A DNA stretch of 64,000 nucleotides from Niebla homalea (Eukaryota > Ascomycota > Lecanoromycetes > Lecanorales > Ramalinaceae). The stretch lies in assembly GCA_019925105.1 (NCBI GenBank), contig JAHGAU010000002.1, positions 434,001 through 498,000 of the forward strand, written 5' to 3'. The notes under the pieces are model-generated. The model made no database searches, was not told the DNA's origin, and saw nothing but the letters and a program-made list of their open reading frames with translations. Made by a program: the position numbers and the translations under genes. Shown here in pieces: positions 33,677 to 44,963 of the stretch (its first letter is position 1; each line of letters begins with the position of its first letter).

Positions 33677-35639
33677 GAGGATCAAAGTCTCAATTTTTGA
33701 TTTCCTTGTCAAGAGCAACCTGTTTTTATGAAATATTCGAAAATTTACATGAAGCAATTGCTGGCAATGTCCCAACCCAAATCCTTGGCCCTCGGAGCGT
33801 CCAGATGGACTTTTCAAAGGTAGAGCGTCTAGTGGCCTGCAAGGGCTTAGCTCCCGAGCACTAGCGCGAGATGCCATCAACAACACTTGATGATGATGAA
33901 ATCTCTCAATACTAATGATCATGTCAACGTTCAAATCAGTGCATGCTCAAGAGGTTTCTGCAGTTGCGCAGGGTAATGGGGCACCTTTTTTGGCGCTTCG
34001 GTTTCGATTTAGATGGCTGAGACACAGAAAACATGCTTGACAACGTCAGGCGGGGTACCAATTCATCAGCTCTTGTTGCTTCTATTGAAGCTAGTCCGCT
34101 GTAAAGCGCCTGTTGAATGATCAGGAGTCTCAATTCTGAGGTTGGGTATCTGAAAGCAGTAAATTGGTGCAAGCCCGGGGATTACCAAAAAAGCTTTCTA
34201 TTCCAATCTTCAATGTCCCAGCGCCACGAGAACCTCTTACAAAAGAATTCTGTTGTGAACTTCAATGCGCGTCTAGTTATGGTAGCAATGACATGTCTAG
34301 CTACCGAATGCGCGCTTTTTCTTTGGCAATTGAAAGCCGGTCTCGCTCCTTGGCAAAAGTGTTCTCATGTCGTGTACATATTTGGACTGTAGGATCACCA
34401 TTGGATGCCTGAAACAGGAACACTCTCTCTAATGCGTCATACGGATGCCTTTTCCGAAGTGTGCTATTCACTCGCTGTGCTCAATCCCGCTGCGGGGATT
34501 GGTCAATGCATGTCTTGACCAATGGACTTCGCTGAACCATCAATGGCCGTCGCAATACACCCAACCAATTGATCCAACTTGATGCGACTCAGGCTTTAGC
34601 AAGGTGGCTTACTGCTACAGGGACGTCCTGCCAATTAACAATCATATTTTGCGATAATTGGCAAGACCAGCTCAGCCCTCCCCTCGGTTGTGTAGGTGGG
34701 TCCACGACACATCTTGCGGGCTAACTCGGGAATTTTGAATGTTTGCCTTGCAAATTCAGCCACGCCCTCAGTCTGTTCGCGCTAAGTGGGGCTCCCGCTG
34801 TCTTCCACGTGGTTTTCATTGTTCCAACTGGTCTGCTAGTCTTCAAGTGAGGGCACTATTGGTTCAGATTCTGATATCCATCCCAGCCTCTGGTATTCCG
34901 GTCTTTGATATTCTGATTTTTGGTAAATGGGGAGGCTGGGAGCTCTCTACTTATAGTCATCTCGTCCCTTCTGATTTTCTTTCCATTTCATCCTTCTCCT
35001 TACCTCTCAAGCAACCCCACATACACGCATTGAATACAAAGACGATCCACAAGCGCAATTCCTGCACCTCAATTCACCTCAAGAACACACAAATTAATCA
35101 AAAGTAAGTGACACACATTCCTTGCCTTCCTGTCTCGGATCGCTATTGCATGCGACAAGAGGCAAGCACGCCAGTGGGTGACTGTGAATGGGGAGCTTGC
35201 AGCATCTTACTTCGGTGTATTTTTTGCGACTCAAAGATGGTGCGCACGGTATACGCGGGGATGAGCTCACCGCTCGCATCTGCTTGCCCAATTGGCTTTG
35301 ATAACAATTGGACTTGGCTTTCCTCACAGATGAACTAATCTTCAATACGCTTGCTTGACTGCTCCGTACTCTGCTAACATGTCTTGAACATAGAGACCAT
35401 TCGACTCAAGACGCTTGTTGCCATCTGTAATTTGCAATTTGCTTAACTGCAACTCACAGCTCACCCGGAAGAGGGATAAAGCGATCTACACTCGGACATT
35501 GGTAGGTCCCCCACTTATACTCTCCCCTCACCGCTGTTTCACCATCGTGACCAAGACTGCTTCAACTAATCCCCGTCGCAAAACTTTCTCCAGGTTCCTT
35601 CTAGCGTCTGTCTCCTAGCCAGTACGATACACTTATACC
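33677..35639. promoter_or_regulatory. Upstream region and probable spliced leader of the downstream gene, 2.0 kb
   Basis: No coding gene is supported. From about 34990 the plus strand has a C/T/A-rich leader-like composition. GTAAGT at 35104 and CATAG near 35390, and GTAGGT near 35501 with CTCCAG near 35593, would be reasonable 5'-leader introns, which suggests a long spliced leader. An inverted CCAAT pair lies at 34498-34523. Confidence 0.45.
34498..34523. promoter_or_regulatory. Perfect 9-bp inverted repeat built on CCAAT/ATTGG
   Basis: ATTGGTCAA at 34498-34506 and TTGACCAAT at 34515-34523 are exact reverse complements around an 8-bp spacer. Both arms contain a CCAAT box core. It lies 1.1 kb upstream of the next start codon. 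Binding by the fungal CCAAT complex or a dimeric regulator is possible but inferred. Confidence 0.5.
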
Positions 35640-37827
35640 ATGGATCCCATGGCACAGTTCACATCCATTTCAATTCTGCATTACGACGAGTTTGGAAGTA
35701 CGTCTAATACCCTCCGCATATGTACCATCAATGTGTTGATCACTGTCCATCCGAGATTCTCAAACTGACCAATTGACCCTTTTAGACCCCACCCCTACAA
35801 GCAATCATTCTTTTTCGGATATGCTGAACGAGCATAACAAGACAGAGCACAACAAGACAGAGTACAACGGGGCAGAGCACAACAAGGCACAGAACAATCA
35901 ATCACAAGTGGCAGAGGAATTCTCCGACTTATTCACCAATGATCAGCCATCTCAAGCGGAGCAAGCTCAATATTTCACTCCCTCAGAGACCATGAGCTCT
36001 CCTAGTGGCTCCCTAGGCGAATTAACACCAAGTCCGGAGTCAAGGCCACAACCTCTCCATAAGCGGCGTCAGTCGGGGCTGAGGAACCAGTACGTTCCCT
36101 CTCCCACGACTGAAGCTTTCAATACTGGTGAGATGCCTTTTGACCTCAACAACAACTCTGCATGTGAAATGTCGACGGAAATGGTGCCGTTGGCTGGCAA
36201 TGGTCTTCAGAGCTATAACAACCAAGCGGACTATGTCATGCAAAACTTCACAACGCTCAATGACGGAACATTCACGAACTGCAATGACCAGTCAAACATG
36301 GGTCTTCACTGCGGACAGAACCTCGGCTATCAGGATCCCCAGCTACTAAACTATCCGCATGCCGCGCTCTTGTATCCCAATCAACACTTCAACACTGCTT
36401 CAAACATCGGCTACATCAATCCGACTTCCCAAGTCACTTCCCAACAACAGATTCCAGCGATTGATCTCACTCATTCCAATCAACCCTTCAACACTGGTTC
36501 AAACATCGGCTACATCAATCCGACTTCCCAGATCACTCCCCAACAGCAGAATCCAGCGATTGATCTCACTCATTCCAATCAACCCTTCAACACTGGTTCA
36601 AACATCGGCTACATCAATCCGACTTCCCAAATCACTCCCCAACAGCAGAATCCAGCGACTGATCTCACCGCGGCTGACGACGTGAACCCCTACACCCAGG
36701 GTCAAATATCGTCCCAAAGCTCGCACATGATGTCTAACAACTGCCATCAAACGGAAAACCAGAAAGCCACTTCCCGAGCTCATCGACTGAGAGCGAAATA
36801 CTACCAACGTCTCTTGAACGCTATGAAGGACGTCGAACATGCACAGGACAATGCGGGGATGCTTGACACGTGGGAAAAGATGATGAATATGAAGAAGAGC
36901 AGGATCGAACAAGTCTGCCAAGAGATGGTAGAAAAAGCATTCGAAGCGCAACACAAGATGCCAGCACCTCTAGGCGAGAACGGAAAGAACGCAGTCTTCA
37001 ACTATGACAATGTGGAGGATCGTATCGGCAAATTGGAGCTTGTGTTGAAGACTCAGAAGACAGTCTGCAAGCACCTTCTGGAAGATTCGTACATCAACCA
37101 GGTCGTTACTGACCCAGAGAACGCCCAGAAGCGAGTCGAAAACAATCGCCGTGTCAATTATCAAAAGAAGCAGGCGATCGAAGAAGGTCGAAAGCGCATG
37201 GGCACCAAAGGTCGGGGCAAAGGCGTCCCCATCCGAGCAACAAACAAGACCAGCCCAGTTCAAGAAGAGTCGGGTGACGAATGCCTCGGCACCAGCGGCA
37301 ACACGAATAATAGCCCAGAGAACCAGGGTTCTGTCCAAGGTGGTCCATATTCCAACTCAAAGCGAACTTACTCTGTCGCCCAAGGTGACGACGACCTCGA
37401 GGCGAATCTCAAGGAATCACCTTCCAAGAGAGCCAAGAACACCGCGCACAGTCGCACCAAGTCGGCCTCGGCTTTAACCATTAATACCGTCGCGGCGTCA
37501 CCAATGAACACGATGGGAGCACCAAGGACTTCCGCACATCGGCATAGCAATAGTTACCCTGGCTTCCAGCCAATGCCCGGTAATCCTCTCTCGAACAACC
37601 TGGTTCGAACACCCACCAGCGGCTTACCACCCACCATTGCTGCTCAGTACAACGAGCCCGACTTAATCAACGACGCCTATCAGGGCGTCCCATCAGGTGG
37701 TTCAACTGGCACATTATATCATCAGTGGGATCAGAACACTTTTTCGCCACTCTTCAACAACCCATACGGATCACACGAAGGCCTCGATCTTGGTGGCTAC
37801 ATTCAGTCGCCTTACACCGATAAGTAG
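35640..37827 (+). CDS. Unknown Asn/Gln-rich protein with internal tandem repeats, probably nuclear
   Basis: Model: join(35640..35697, 35786..37827), 699 residues. An 88-bp intron (GTACGT...TTTTAG) joins MDPMAQFTSISILHYDEFG to NPTPTSNHSFSD. I do not recognise the family. It has a 15-bp-unit repeat (EHNKT-type, residues about 35-55), then three 33-residue repeats (about residues 217-315). A charged helical segment at about 350-480 (RAKYYQRLLNAMKDVEHAQD, ENNRRVNYQKKQAIEEGRKR) is the only part that looks folded. The rest is Ser/Asn/Pro-rich and disordered, with a basic stretch SPSKRAKN. Composition and the basic segments suggest a nuclear regulatory protein, but no DNA-binding domain can be named. 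A serine-rich tail ends at a TAG. Confidence 0.75.
35830..35889 (+). repeat. Four tandem 15-bp units in the unknown protein gene
   Basis: Units at 35830, 35845, 35860 and 35875 encode E-H/Y-N-K/G-T/A. The unit is five codons, so frame is kept. Confidence 0.85.
36377..36673 (+). repeat. Three tandem 99-bp coding repeats
   Basis: Copies start at 36377, 36476 and 36575. Each encodes a 33-residue unit containing NIGYINPTSQ and QQQ motifs. Copies 2 and 3 are nearly identical in DNA, while copy 1 has more changes, so the last duplication is recent. Confidence 0.92.
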
Positions 37828-38044
37828 TCTGGCAGAGACCAGACACCCAACCACACAACAGCTTACGACGTTTACGAATCTCCTTTGTCTGCCTTCAGAA
37901 TGCGTATACCCCGTGCATCACAAATGCACAGCAACTACTGAGACCAACTGCGAACATCCAATGCTTCCATGATGCACGGCGATGGATTGATTTTCTCAGA
38001 ACATACAGAAACGGCCTTAATAATCCTCTTTCGTCACTCTCTCC

Positions 38045-38158
38045 GCATTTCCCGCATCAAGCACTTCAATGACAGTGCCCAGTGCGACAAAGTCCTTCAC
38101 AGCATTTCCCGCATCAAGCACTTCAATGACAGTGCCCAGTGCGACAAAGTTTTCCTCA
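38045..38158 (+). repeat. 57-bp perfect or near-perfect tandem duplication
   Basis: The block beginning GCATTTCCCGCATCAAGCAC at 38045 is repeated at 38102 with the same sequence through CAGTGCGACAAAGT. The offset of 57 bp is 19 codons, so the surrounding open frame stays open. Confidence 0.92.
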
Positions 38159-38708
38159 GCAAGTCCATGACATATACACTATACCAACCACAGACACAAG
38201 GGGCTTTTCATGCCCTTAATATTCCCTATCAGCATACTTATCAAGTGTTCAAGACCAAGACACATCTCACGGACTATCAAGCATCAATTATCCCAACCAC
38301 CAGCGATGTCTTGCCGAGTATACACTACAACGGGGAACATACACAACGGGGCGCGCCTAGATCCACCAGCATCCAGCGAGCAAGCGTTCCAACAAACCAA
38401 TGTTCCGATCACACACCAGCACAGCACCCAGCACGAATCATGTACGTCGCCTGCTTTTCAACCGCCGCGTGGCATACGCAGCAGTCCAGAGGAGGAGTAG
38501 GGAAGAGACTGGCTGAACTGAGACAGACACGCTAGAGTCAAAGCGAAAAAAAACGAAAAGGAGTAAAAGGGAACGGAAGGAAAGTTTTCATGATACCCTG
38601 TGGGAAAGGAGGAGACCCATAGCAAGCCATCATGTTACCTACTACTTACTACTGACTGCCATCCATATTTGGCTACGACACAAAAAAAAACAGAGTTTTC
38701 CGGCTGGC

Positions 38709-38735
38709 TTTTTTTTCTTTCTTTCTTTCTTTCTT
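38709..38735. repeat. T-run and TTTC microsatellite
   Basis: A run of T followed by several TTTC units, in non-coding sequence. Confidence 0.85.
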
Positions 38736-39394
38736 GTGAGTCGGCTGCGATATGAATAGGGTTTGAGGGTTTTATTAGTTTAGTATATGCCGAATTGAAA
38801 CAACATGGAAAACACATCCAGCTTGTGTGCAAGTGATGCGCTCTGTGATTCGTATTGATTGCGTGTGTGTTCCTATGGATGAGTGATGATGCTGATTTTT
38901 GTTGATGTGCTTTGCATGGTCATGGAATGGTAGTAGTATCTTTCACTCGTTGTAATAGCTGGGCAAAAGGACAGATCTCCGACGCTCCTAGCCTCGACAT
39001 TTCTATGCAAGTGTACTTGGTGGCTACAGAAACCCTCAGGTCGTGAGGCATTGATTGGAGCATGAGGGGGAGGGGAATCGTGAATCACTACTGCTGTAGG
39101 ACCAGCTATGGACTTAAACAAAGATGTCAACAGGATTCTTCAATAGGATCCATTCCCAAGTCTAATTCTCATCTATCAGTACAGTACAAAAACCCTCTAT
39201 CGCATCGATCCACGGCAGCAATCCTCTAATGAAAACGAAAGACCAAAGTCTAGCAAAAGGGAGTATCTTCGCGAACCAAGCCCCCAAGAAGCAGCCAAAG
39301 TTCCCATCCCCGCAAGGAAAAAGACACGAGAAAACAAGGCAAAGTCCCCCGATCCGTTCTCTCCCCCCCACCCTTTCCCCGACCAACTCACTGC

Positions 39395-40410
39395 TCAAGC
39401 CTCAATGCCATACCTGGCATAATCGAAGCCCTCCAGCGTCTCCACCAACCTCGCCCATTGATCCCCTATCACCCCGTTCCTCCCTGCTGCATCTTCATCA
39501 CCCTCCTCTTCATCCTTCCTTGCGTTCGCCACGCCCGTCAAAACCTCAGCTTCCCGTCCCTTATACTCCTTCAACAGTTCCGGGTGGGGACACCAGACCA
39601 CCCGCATCCTCGCCCTCCTACCGGCCTCCACACCCGGGACGCTGTCCTCGAACACGAGACACTCCTCCGGCAAGACCTCCTCCTTTCCCTTTTGCCGGAG
39701 AGCGGCATTGATGGTCTCGAGCGCCAACAGATAGATATCCGGGCAGGGTTTACCCCTCCCCTTGGGGATGCGGGGGTCATCACCGAGTATCCGGTGCGCT
39801 GGGTCGAAGGCGCTGAAGAGGGGGCCATGATGCGAGGTCTTGAGGGAGTAATTGGTGGTGTGGGAGGAGGTGGCGAGGGCGAGGTGGACATGGCTGGGGC
39901 TGTGTTTGAGCGTCTTAAGGAGGAGGGGCACGCCGGGGAGGGGACGAGTGGTGGGGAAGTGGGTCTTTTGGAGGGCGCGCTGTTTCTCGTTGAAGAGAGC
40001 GCGGGGCATGGGGAGGGAGGCCCAAGCGTGGAAGATCTCGGCGGACTGGGGATGAGATTGTTAGTGAGATGTTGCTTTGGAGACTTGAGGCGAAGCAGAG
40101 GGACGGCGAGCTGGCCAAGGGGACAAGCTCTGACGGATGAATGAATGGGTAGAGGGACGGCCATACCTCTGAAGCTGGACGGCCTTGAAGTTGTGCCTTG
40201 ATGCTCCAGGGCAGGTTCGGACGGCCGTATTCTTGGAGAATGATGTTGTTACATTTGGTATAGATGTCTTCGGTGTCGAGGAGGAGGCCGTCCATGTCGA
40301 AGAGACAGGCTCGGATCTTGGGGAACCTGCATCATTGTACAATCAGTATGAGTCAATTGCGGGGTGTTTGCGGCAGAGGACTCGACATACTCCATGGTTT
40401 TTGCAATCAT
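39395..40410 (-). CDS. HAD-superfamily phosphatase, pseudouridine-5'-phosphatase / DOG1-like
   Basis: Model: complement(join(39395..40045, 40167..40326, 40391..40410)), 276 residues. Catalytic motif I, CLFDMDGLLLDTE, has the two HAD aspartates. Motif II is LALATSSH, the lysine of motif III is in IPKGRGKPCPDIYLLAL, and motif IV is CLVFEDSVPGVEAG. The fold and DGLLLDTEDIY match the small phosphatases related to human HDHD1 and yeast YKL033W-A; the true substrate is unknown. Introns of 64 and 121 bp rejoin TMEF to PKIRACLF and RPASE to SAEIFHAW. The start is uncertain: ATG at 40410 (MIAKTMEF) or ATG at 40395 (MEFPKIR), both in frame. The 5' part uses C-ending codons and the 3' part G-ending. Confidence 0.85.
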
Positions 40411-41446
40411 CTCCGCGTTGGGATCTTTGGTAGCAGGGTATTTTTGAAGGTCCCGTCTGATCTGAGGAGTTGGGAATGTTTGGAAGTCGAGTAATGAATC
40501 GGTGCCTGGGCCCAAATATATATCACGACTTGATAAGAGATATCGTGTTTGAGGTAGACAGCAAATCACATAGAAAAGGGATATGAACGCACGGCAAGAA
40601 GAGGATACCGACGATCCGTCATTCTTCAAGCTTGACGATCAGATAGGCAATCAGCACGAGAAGCCAAACACGTGGCCAAGCTGCAGCTCAACAGAAAGCC
40701 GTTGCGCCTGATGGAACGGCCCATGCATTTTGCTTATCCCCACAATTCATATACAGGCTAGGCCTGGTGGCCGGTGGGAGCACCTTGGAGGCTTGGACGG
40801 AAGAGAAGCAGGGGACCGTCCCCTTTACTCGGCAAAAACGCGTATACGGAAGCATGGATGGGTGATAGCATGAGCTGGAAGATTGCAGTACCCCCGTGGA
40901 TGAAATCAATGCGTCTATTTCTGATGTGCCGAAGGCTGGCGCAAGAAGAGAGAGTTTTAAAGAGGGGACTCGGGGACTGGGGAAGGGCACATGAGAAGAT
41001 TAACGTTTCAACGGTTAAGGATGAAAAGCTTCTGATATTGCGCTCTGATATTGAGAATCCCTTTTCCGTTTTTGGACATACCCGCGGCTGTCGCTTGAAG
41101 AACCCCAGATGCTCAGATGCTGCGATGCAACCCTTAGTACCCTTTAGGCTCCTGCAGATGCGGTTGTCAGTGTCACATTACCACCCAGCTCGAATTCCGA
41201 TTCCTTCCGAGCTGACTGTACATCTCTCTTCAAGTCGTCATGCAAATATGCAATGAAGTTGCTTCCTTTCCCCTCCCCTGACGATCGCCCTCACACCAGG
41301 GTCCAAAGAGCTTTGACCAGCTGTATGAGACACGGCAGAGCGGATATCTCTGTCCAGCAATCAGCCAGCAATGAGCATTTAGCTTTCCATCTCTCTGCAG
41401 GCCAAGCTTCGAAGCAAAAATAATCCCCCAAAGCAAAGAATCAGCC
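40411..41446. promoter_or_regulatory. Divergent upstream region, 1.0 kb
   Basis: Separates the HAD phosphatase gene and the TPR protein gene. A frame at 40774-41256 has no domain and I do not call it. Confidence 0.4.
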
Positions 41447-42508
41447 ATGCCCTCCCCACCATCCCAAGGGCCACCCCCAGGGCCGCCCCCATCGCCACCG
41501 CCCGCCGCAGCCTCTTCCCCTCCCCGTTCTCCCACCAACACCACCACCACCTCCTCTCCCTCCGATGAAGCGACCCTGCGTTTCCCCCCCGCCGAGGAAG
41601 CCTCCCTCCTGACCCAGTCGAACGACCTCAAAGCCAGCGCCAACACCACCTTCGCCCGCGGCGACTTCTCCACCGCCATCTCCGAATACGACAAGGCCCT
41701 CGCCTCCTGCCCCAACTACCTCGACTACGAGATCGCCGTGCTGAAGAGCAACATCGCGGCCTGCCACCTCAAGCTCGAGGATTGGAAAGCCGTGGTCGGG
41801 GCGGCGGATGCGGCACTGGAGGGGATCGCAAGGCTTCTGAAACCAGCGCCGCCGCCGCCGGCGGGAGCAGCAGCGGCATCGCCGTCGAGGAAGAATCAGA
41901 AGAAGAAGCAGGCTGATCCGGATGATGATGATACCAAGCATACAGGAGGAGAGCGTCATCAGCCCGGGGGGCGAGCCGTGGACGATGACGATGACGATGA
42001 TGATGAAGATGAGGAGCACGATAATGTCGTCAACAACAACAACAACAGCAAGAGCAACGACAGCGATGCCGCCGCAGCAGCAGCAGTGGTCGAACTCTCC
42101 GACCACCTCGACGAGACCGCCGCCCTCGCCCAGCTCAACCAGGCCGATGCCCGGCACCGCGCCATCGCCCGCATCAGGGCGAAATCGCTCATGCGCCGGG
42201 CGCGCGCGAAATGCCAACTCGGCGGGTGGGCGAACCTGCAGGCCGCGCAGGACGACTACAGCACACTATCTGCCATGCCGGCGGAGGTGTTGCCGCCGCA
42301 GGACAAGGGAGTGGTGCAAGCGGCATTGAGGGAGTTGCCCGCCAAGGTGGCAGGGGCGCGGGAGGCGGAGATGGGGGAGATGATGGGGAAGCTGAAGGAG
42401 TTGGGGAATAGCGTGCTGAAACCGTTTGGATTGAGCACGGACATGTTCAAGATGCAGAAGGATGAGAAGACCGGGGGTTATAGCATGAGTATCAATCAGG
42501 AGAATTGA
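41447..42508 (+). CDS. TPR protein, TTC1-like
   Basis: 353 residues, intronless. Three TPR-like helix pairs carry the family pattern: LKASANTTFARGDFSTAISE, YDKALASCPNYLDYEIAVLK with SNIAACHLKLEDWKAVV, and the later block RAKSLMRRARAKCQLGGWAN. Between the first and last repeats is a long acidic and Asn/Ala-rich insert (residues about 145-220), partly (GAT/GAC)n repeat DNA. The end, LKELGNSVLKPFGLSTDMF, is the conserved C-terminal signature of the TTC1 family, which acts as a co-chaperone adaptor in other eukaryotes. The N-terminus is Pro-rich. Confidence 0.86.
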   Translation: MPSPPSQGPPPGPPPSPPPAAASSPPRSPTNTTTTSSPSDEATLRFPPAEEASLLTQSNDLKASANTTFARGDFSTAISEYDKALASCPNYLDYEIAVLKSNIAACHLKLEDWKAVVGAADAALEGIARLLKPAPPPPAGAAAASPSRKNQKKKQADPDDDDTKHTGGERHQPGGRAVDDDDDDDDEDEEHDNVVNNNNNSKSNDSDAAAAAAVVELSDHLDETAALAQLNQADARHRAIARIRAKSLMRRARAKCQLGGWANLQAAQDDYSTLSAMPAEVLPPQDKGVVQAALRELPAKVAGAREAEMGEMMGKLKELGNSVLKPFGLSTDMFKMQKDEKTGGYSMSINQEN

Positions 42509-43064
42509 GAAACATGGTAAAAAAAAGATACTCTGTGATGATGCAGCATCATCGTCGTCACCAAATGCTACTGGTCCACGTCGAGTCTTCTCGACCGCGC
42601 TCGTCCTGCAAAATGCTATCTCGATTATGCTGAAGCTTTGCGGTGTATGGGACCTGCAGGTACTGAATCAAGCTTCAAATGTGGAACTAGCAATGGAGCT
42701 CAACAATTTCCTCTTACATTAACGAGATCTCAGCAACATGATGCACTCATTCCGACTTGCGATATAAACTTCGATTCAGCAAAAGCAGCCATTCTTTCGA
42801 TCGACTCTGACCACTCTCTGCAGTGCACTGCTCGCCCCTTAGCACCGGAGTGAAAACTCTTTGTCGGCAAGTTGGCAGTTCACGAGGATCCCAAGCTCCG
42901 AGCGAAGCAGTAAAGTCAATAAAAGTTTTCGCCCACGGGACGGTGCTGCTGGAAGTGCTGCGAAGTATGCAATCCATGGTTTTCGACTCCTTGACCTTGA
43001 CCCGGCTGACCAATGTTGCCGAGACGAGAACCTATCAACATTTCAGTCTGTATTCTCTTCTGCT
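42509..43064. other. Convergent 3' spacer, 0.56 kb
   Basis: Between two converging genes. Part of it (42916-43031) may be a last coding exon of the RING protein gene; see that entry. Otherwise nothing is assigned. Confidence 0.45.
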
Positions 43065-44306
43065 TTAAGATGGAGATAGGGTCTTACTCGACTGTTTGCC
43101 CACTTTGAGGCCAGCGCTCATGCCATAGCCAGTCAGTGCTCGCCCATTGGGGCTGATCCTCGTCATTGGTTGGCCGCCTGGTGTCCCAAACTTTGATCCT
43201 CGAGCACTGCCTGGTAGGAATTGACGACTAGAGTTCACTGATTGACCACCTAATTGACCAAGTCGCGTCCGATGAGGTGAGGGTATGTTAAGGTTGCTTG
43301 CTATGCTATGCTCAGCTGTGATCTGTGGAGCACGGACGAATCGCTTCTTACCAAAGTTTGCACTGCTACCTTGATATCCGTTTCGGTGTATTGGCGGTGG
43401 CGGCATCCTCCCCTCGTTTGAGCCATGTGCACTTCCACTCCCATGGTGGTGATGACTGCCATTGGGATCCTGTGGATTGTGGTGATGATCACGTTGGGCT
43501 TGAGAGCGAGTGTAAGGACGTCCAGGGGTTCCGGTACCTCCTCCGAGCAATCCTTCAACAGAGTCAAATGCTGCGTGTTGGGTAGCCGTCGTCATTTCCT
43601 TTCGTTTGAGTCGATCGTACAGCTCCTGAGTCTGCTGTTGCTTACGACTCTTTTCCTTGATATTGACCACAAGAGCCTGGTTCTCATTCTTTAGGCGATC
43701 TTGATCGATGGACATGGCTAGGTATCTGTTGAGCCTCACGATTGTCTTGTCCTGTGGATTGCCTCACCTTCTATTTTCTGATTGAGCATGTCAATCTCGG
43801 CGTTTGCCTGGTTGACGATTTGGTCGATGTCATGATTCAAGCCGTTTGTCTTCTCCGTCAGAGACTTAGCTACGTATTCTTGATAGATGCTACTTTGGTC
43901 AGCTGTCATTCTTGCTTTGAAGAATGGTATACGTACATTTCTTGCGTTGTCTGATAAACCCAAAAAGCAACACCCCGGCCTGCACATTCCATGATCACGC
44001 TTGGAGAGAGGCCACTCAGAACGCTTGTCTTGTAGTCCTCGCTGGGGTTGAGTGTGCTCGAGCAGACGTCGTCTGGATGAGGGAGGGCGGTGTTGCATGC
44101 TGGACAGACCCGATGGCCATTGGAGGGAGCGTTCAAACCGAGCGAATGACAGCAGTTCTCACAGAAGATATGACTATCGTTCTCATCAATCAAAGGGTAT
44201 CCACGGAAGAGCCAAGAAGTGAATCAGACCTGCAAGTTGTGACAACTGCTCGCTCAGCAAGTTGGGTACGGCACTTGAGCGAATTGCACCGGAGAGAAAA
44301 GTCCAT
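43065..44306 (-). CDS. RING-type E3 ligase, CCNB1IP1 / HEI10-like
   Basis: Model: complement(join(43065..43717, 43768..43889, 43937..44173, 44230..44306)), 362 residues. A RING finger is split by intron 1: CNSLKCRTQL and VVTTC in exon 1, then SHIFCENCCHSLGL and RVCPAC in exon 2. After it comes LSGLSPSVIMECAGRGVAFW, then a coiled coil (NANAEIDMLNQKIE, SIDQDRLKNENQALVVNIKE) and a Ser/Gly/His-rich tail. This order matches HEI10-type proteins, which act in meiotic crossover and cell-cycle control elsewhere. Introns are 56, 47 and 50 bp. The C-terminus is uncertain: a strong donor GTAAGA at 43087 and acceptor GATAG at 43032 would splice in a last exon 42916-43031, giving 393 residues. Both versions are in frame. 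Confidence 0.82.
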
Positions 44307-44963
44307 GGCTACTTGATCGATTGCGTACTGAGGCTTATACTGGCCTATTGCGGAGAGATGGAGCAGGGAGGGAGGGATGTGCAGTCTGGAAGGAAATGTG
44401 TTTTGAACAAATGAAGGAGTCTGGGGGAGGAGCATCATGAACGAGGAAGCAGCACCTTGACGGTGTCTAGCTCCTGCCGATTGATGAGAAACAAAGATTG
44501 CGATAATTGAGGAGGTCAAGATCTCAGAAGGGGGAATGGATTGAAGAGAAGAGAAATGGGAAGTCGCTCCACATCGCTCTTTCTGTGCCAGCTCTGGAGG
44601 CAAGTACCATATTTGGATGAGACTTGCCAGGGTACCACATTATGAAGAGGCCCATGGTCTCCAGCGCTTCACCTCGATCTTTTCAAAATCATAAGATTCA
44701 TGAATAAGCTAAGAAACCGAACATTTCGCAATTGATTTTTAAAGGGCTACTCTTCATCGATGATTGACCTAGCTTTTGTGCTCCTGCCAGGCCACCAAGG
44801 CTGTTATGCAAATTGACAAGGCTGATCTTGCGCTAAAAGCCCACTCCGGCATCAATTTTAGAACTAGTATGAATTTCGTCTCATTTCTCCCAGTTTCCCC
44901 CACTCGACCGTGCATCCCTGTATTTAAGTTGACCCATCGTCACCGTCTCTCTACTGCACCCGT
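44307..44963. promoter_or_regulatory. Divergent promoter region, RING protein gene and XAP5-family gene
   Basis: 657 bp between two start codons facing apart. The last part before 44964 is C/T-rich. No specific site is called. Confidence 0.45.

Larger units (their letters stand above)
37828..39394. other. Intergenic / 3' region, 1.6 kb, with a 57-bp tandem duplication and a TTTC repeat
   Basis: An open frame at 37969-38535 runs through the duplication but has no domain and follows immediately on the 3' end of the upstream gene, so I treat it as 3' untranslated sequence. A (TTTC)n tract lies near 38709-38735. Confidence 0.45.

Noticed and set aside
37969..38535. 188-codon frame carrying the 57-bp duplication as a gene
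   Set aside because: No recognisable domain and position directly after another gene's stop; kept only as a finding to test.
41441..42217. Minus-strand frame of 258 codons opposite the TPR protein
   Set aside because: Low-complexity Ile/Leu/Val/Gly runs come from the GAT and AAC repeats in the sense gene; the sense strand has TPR motifs and the TTC1 C-terminus.
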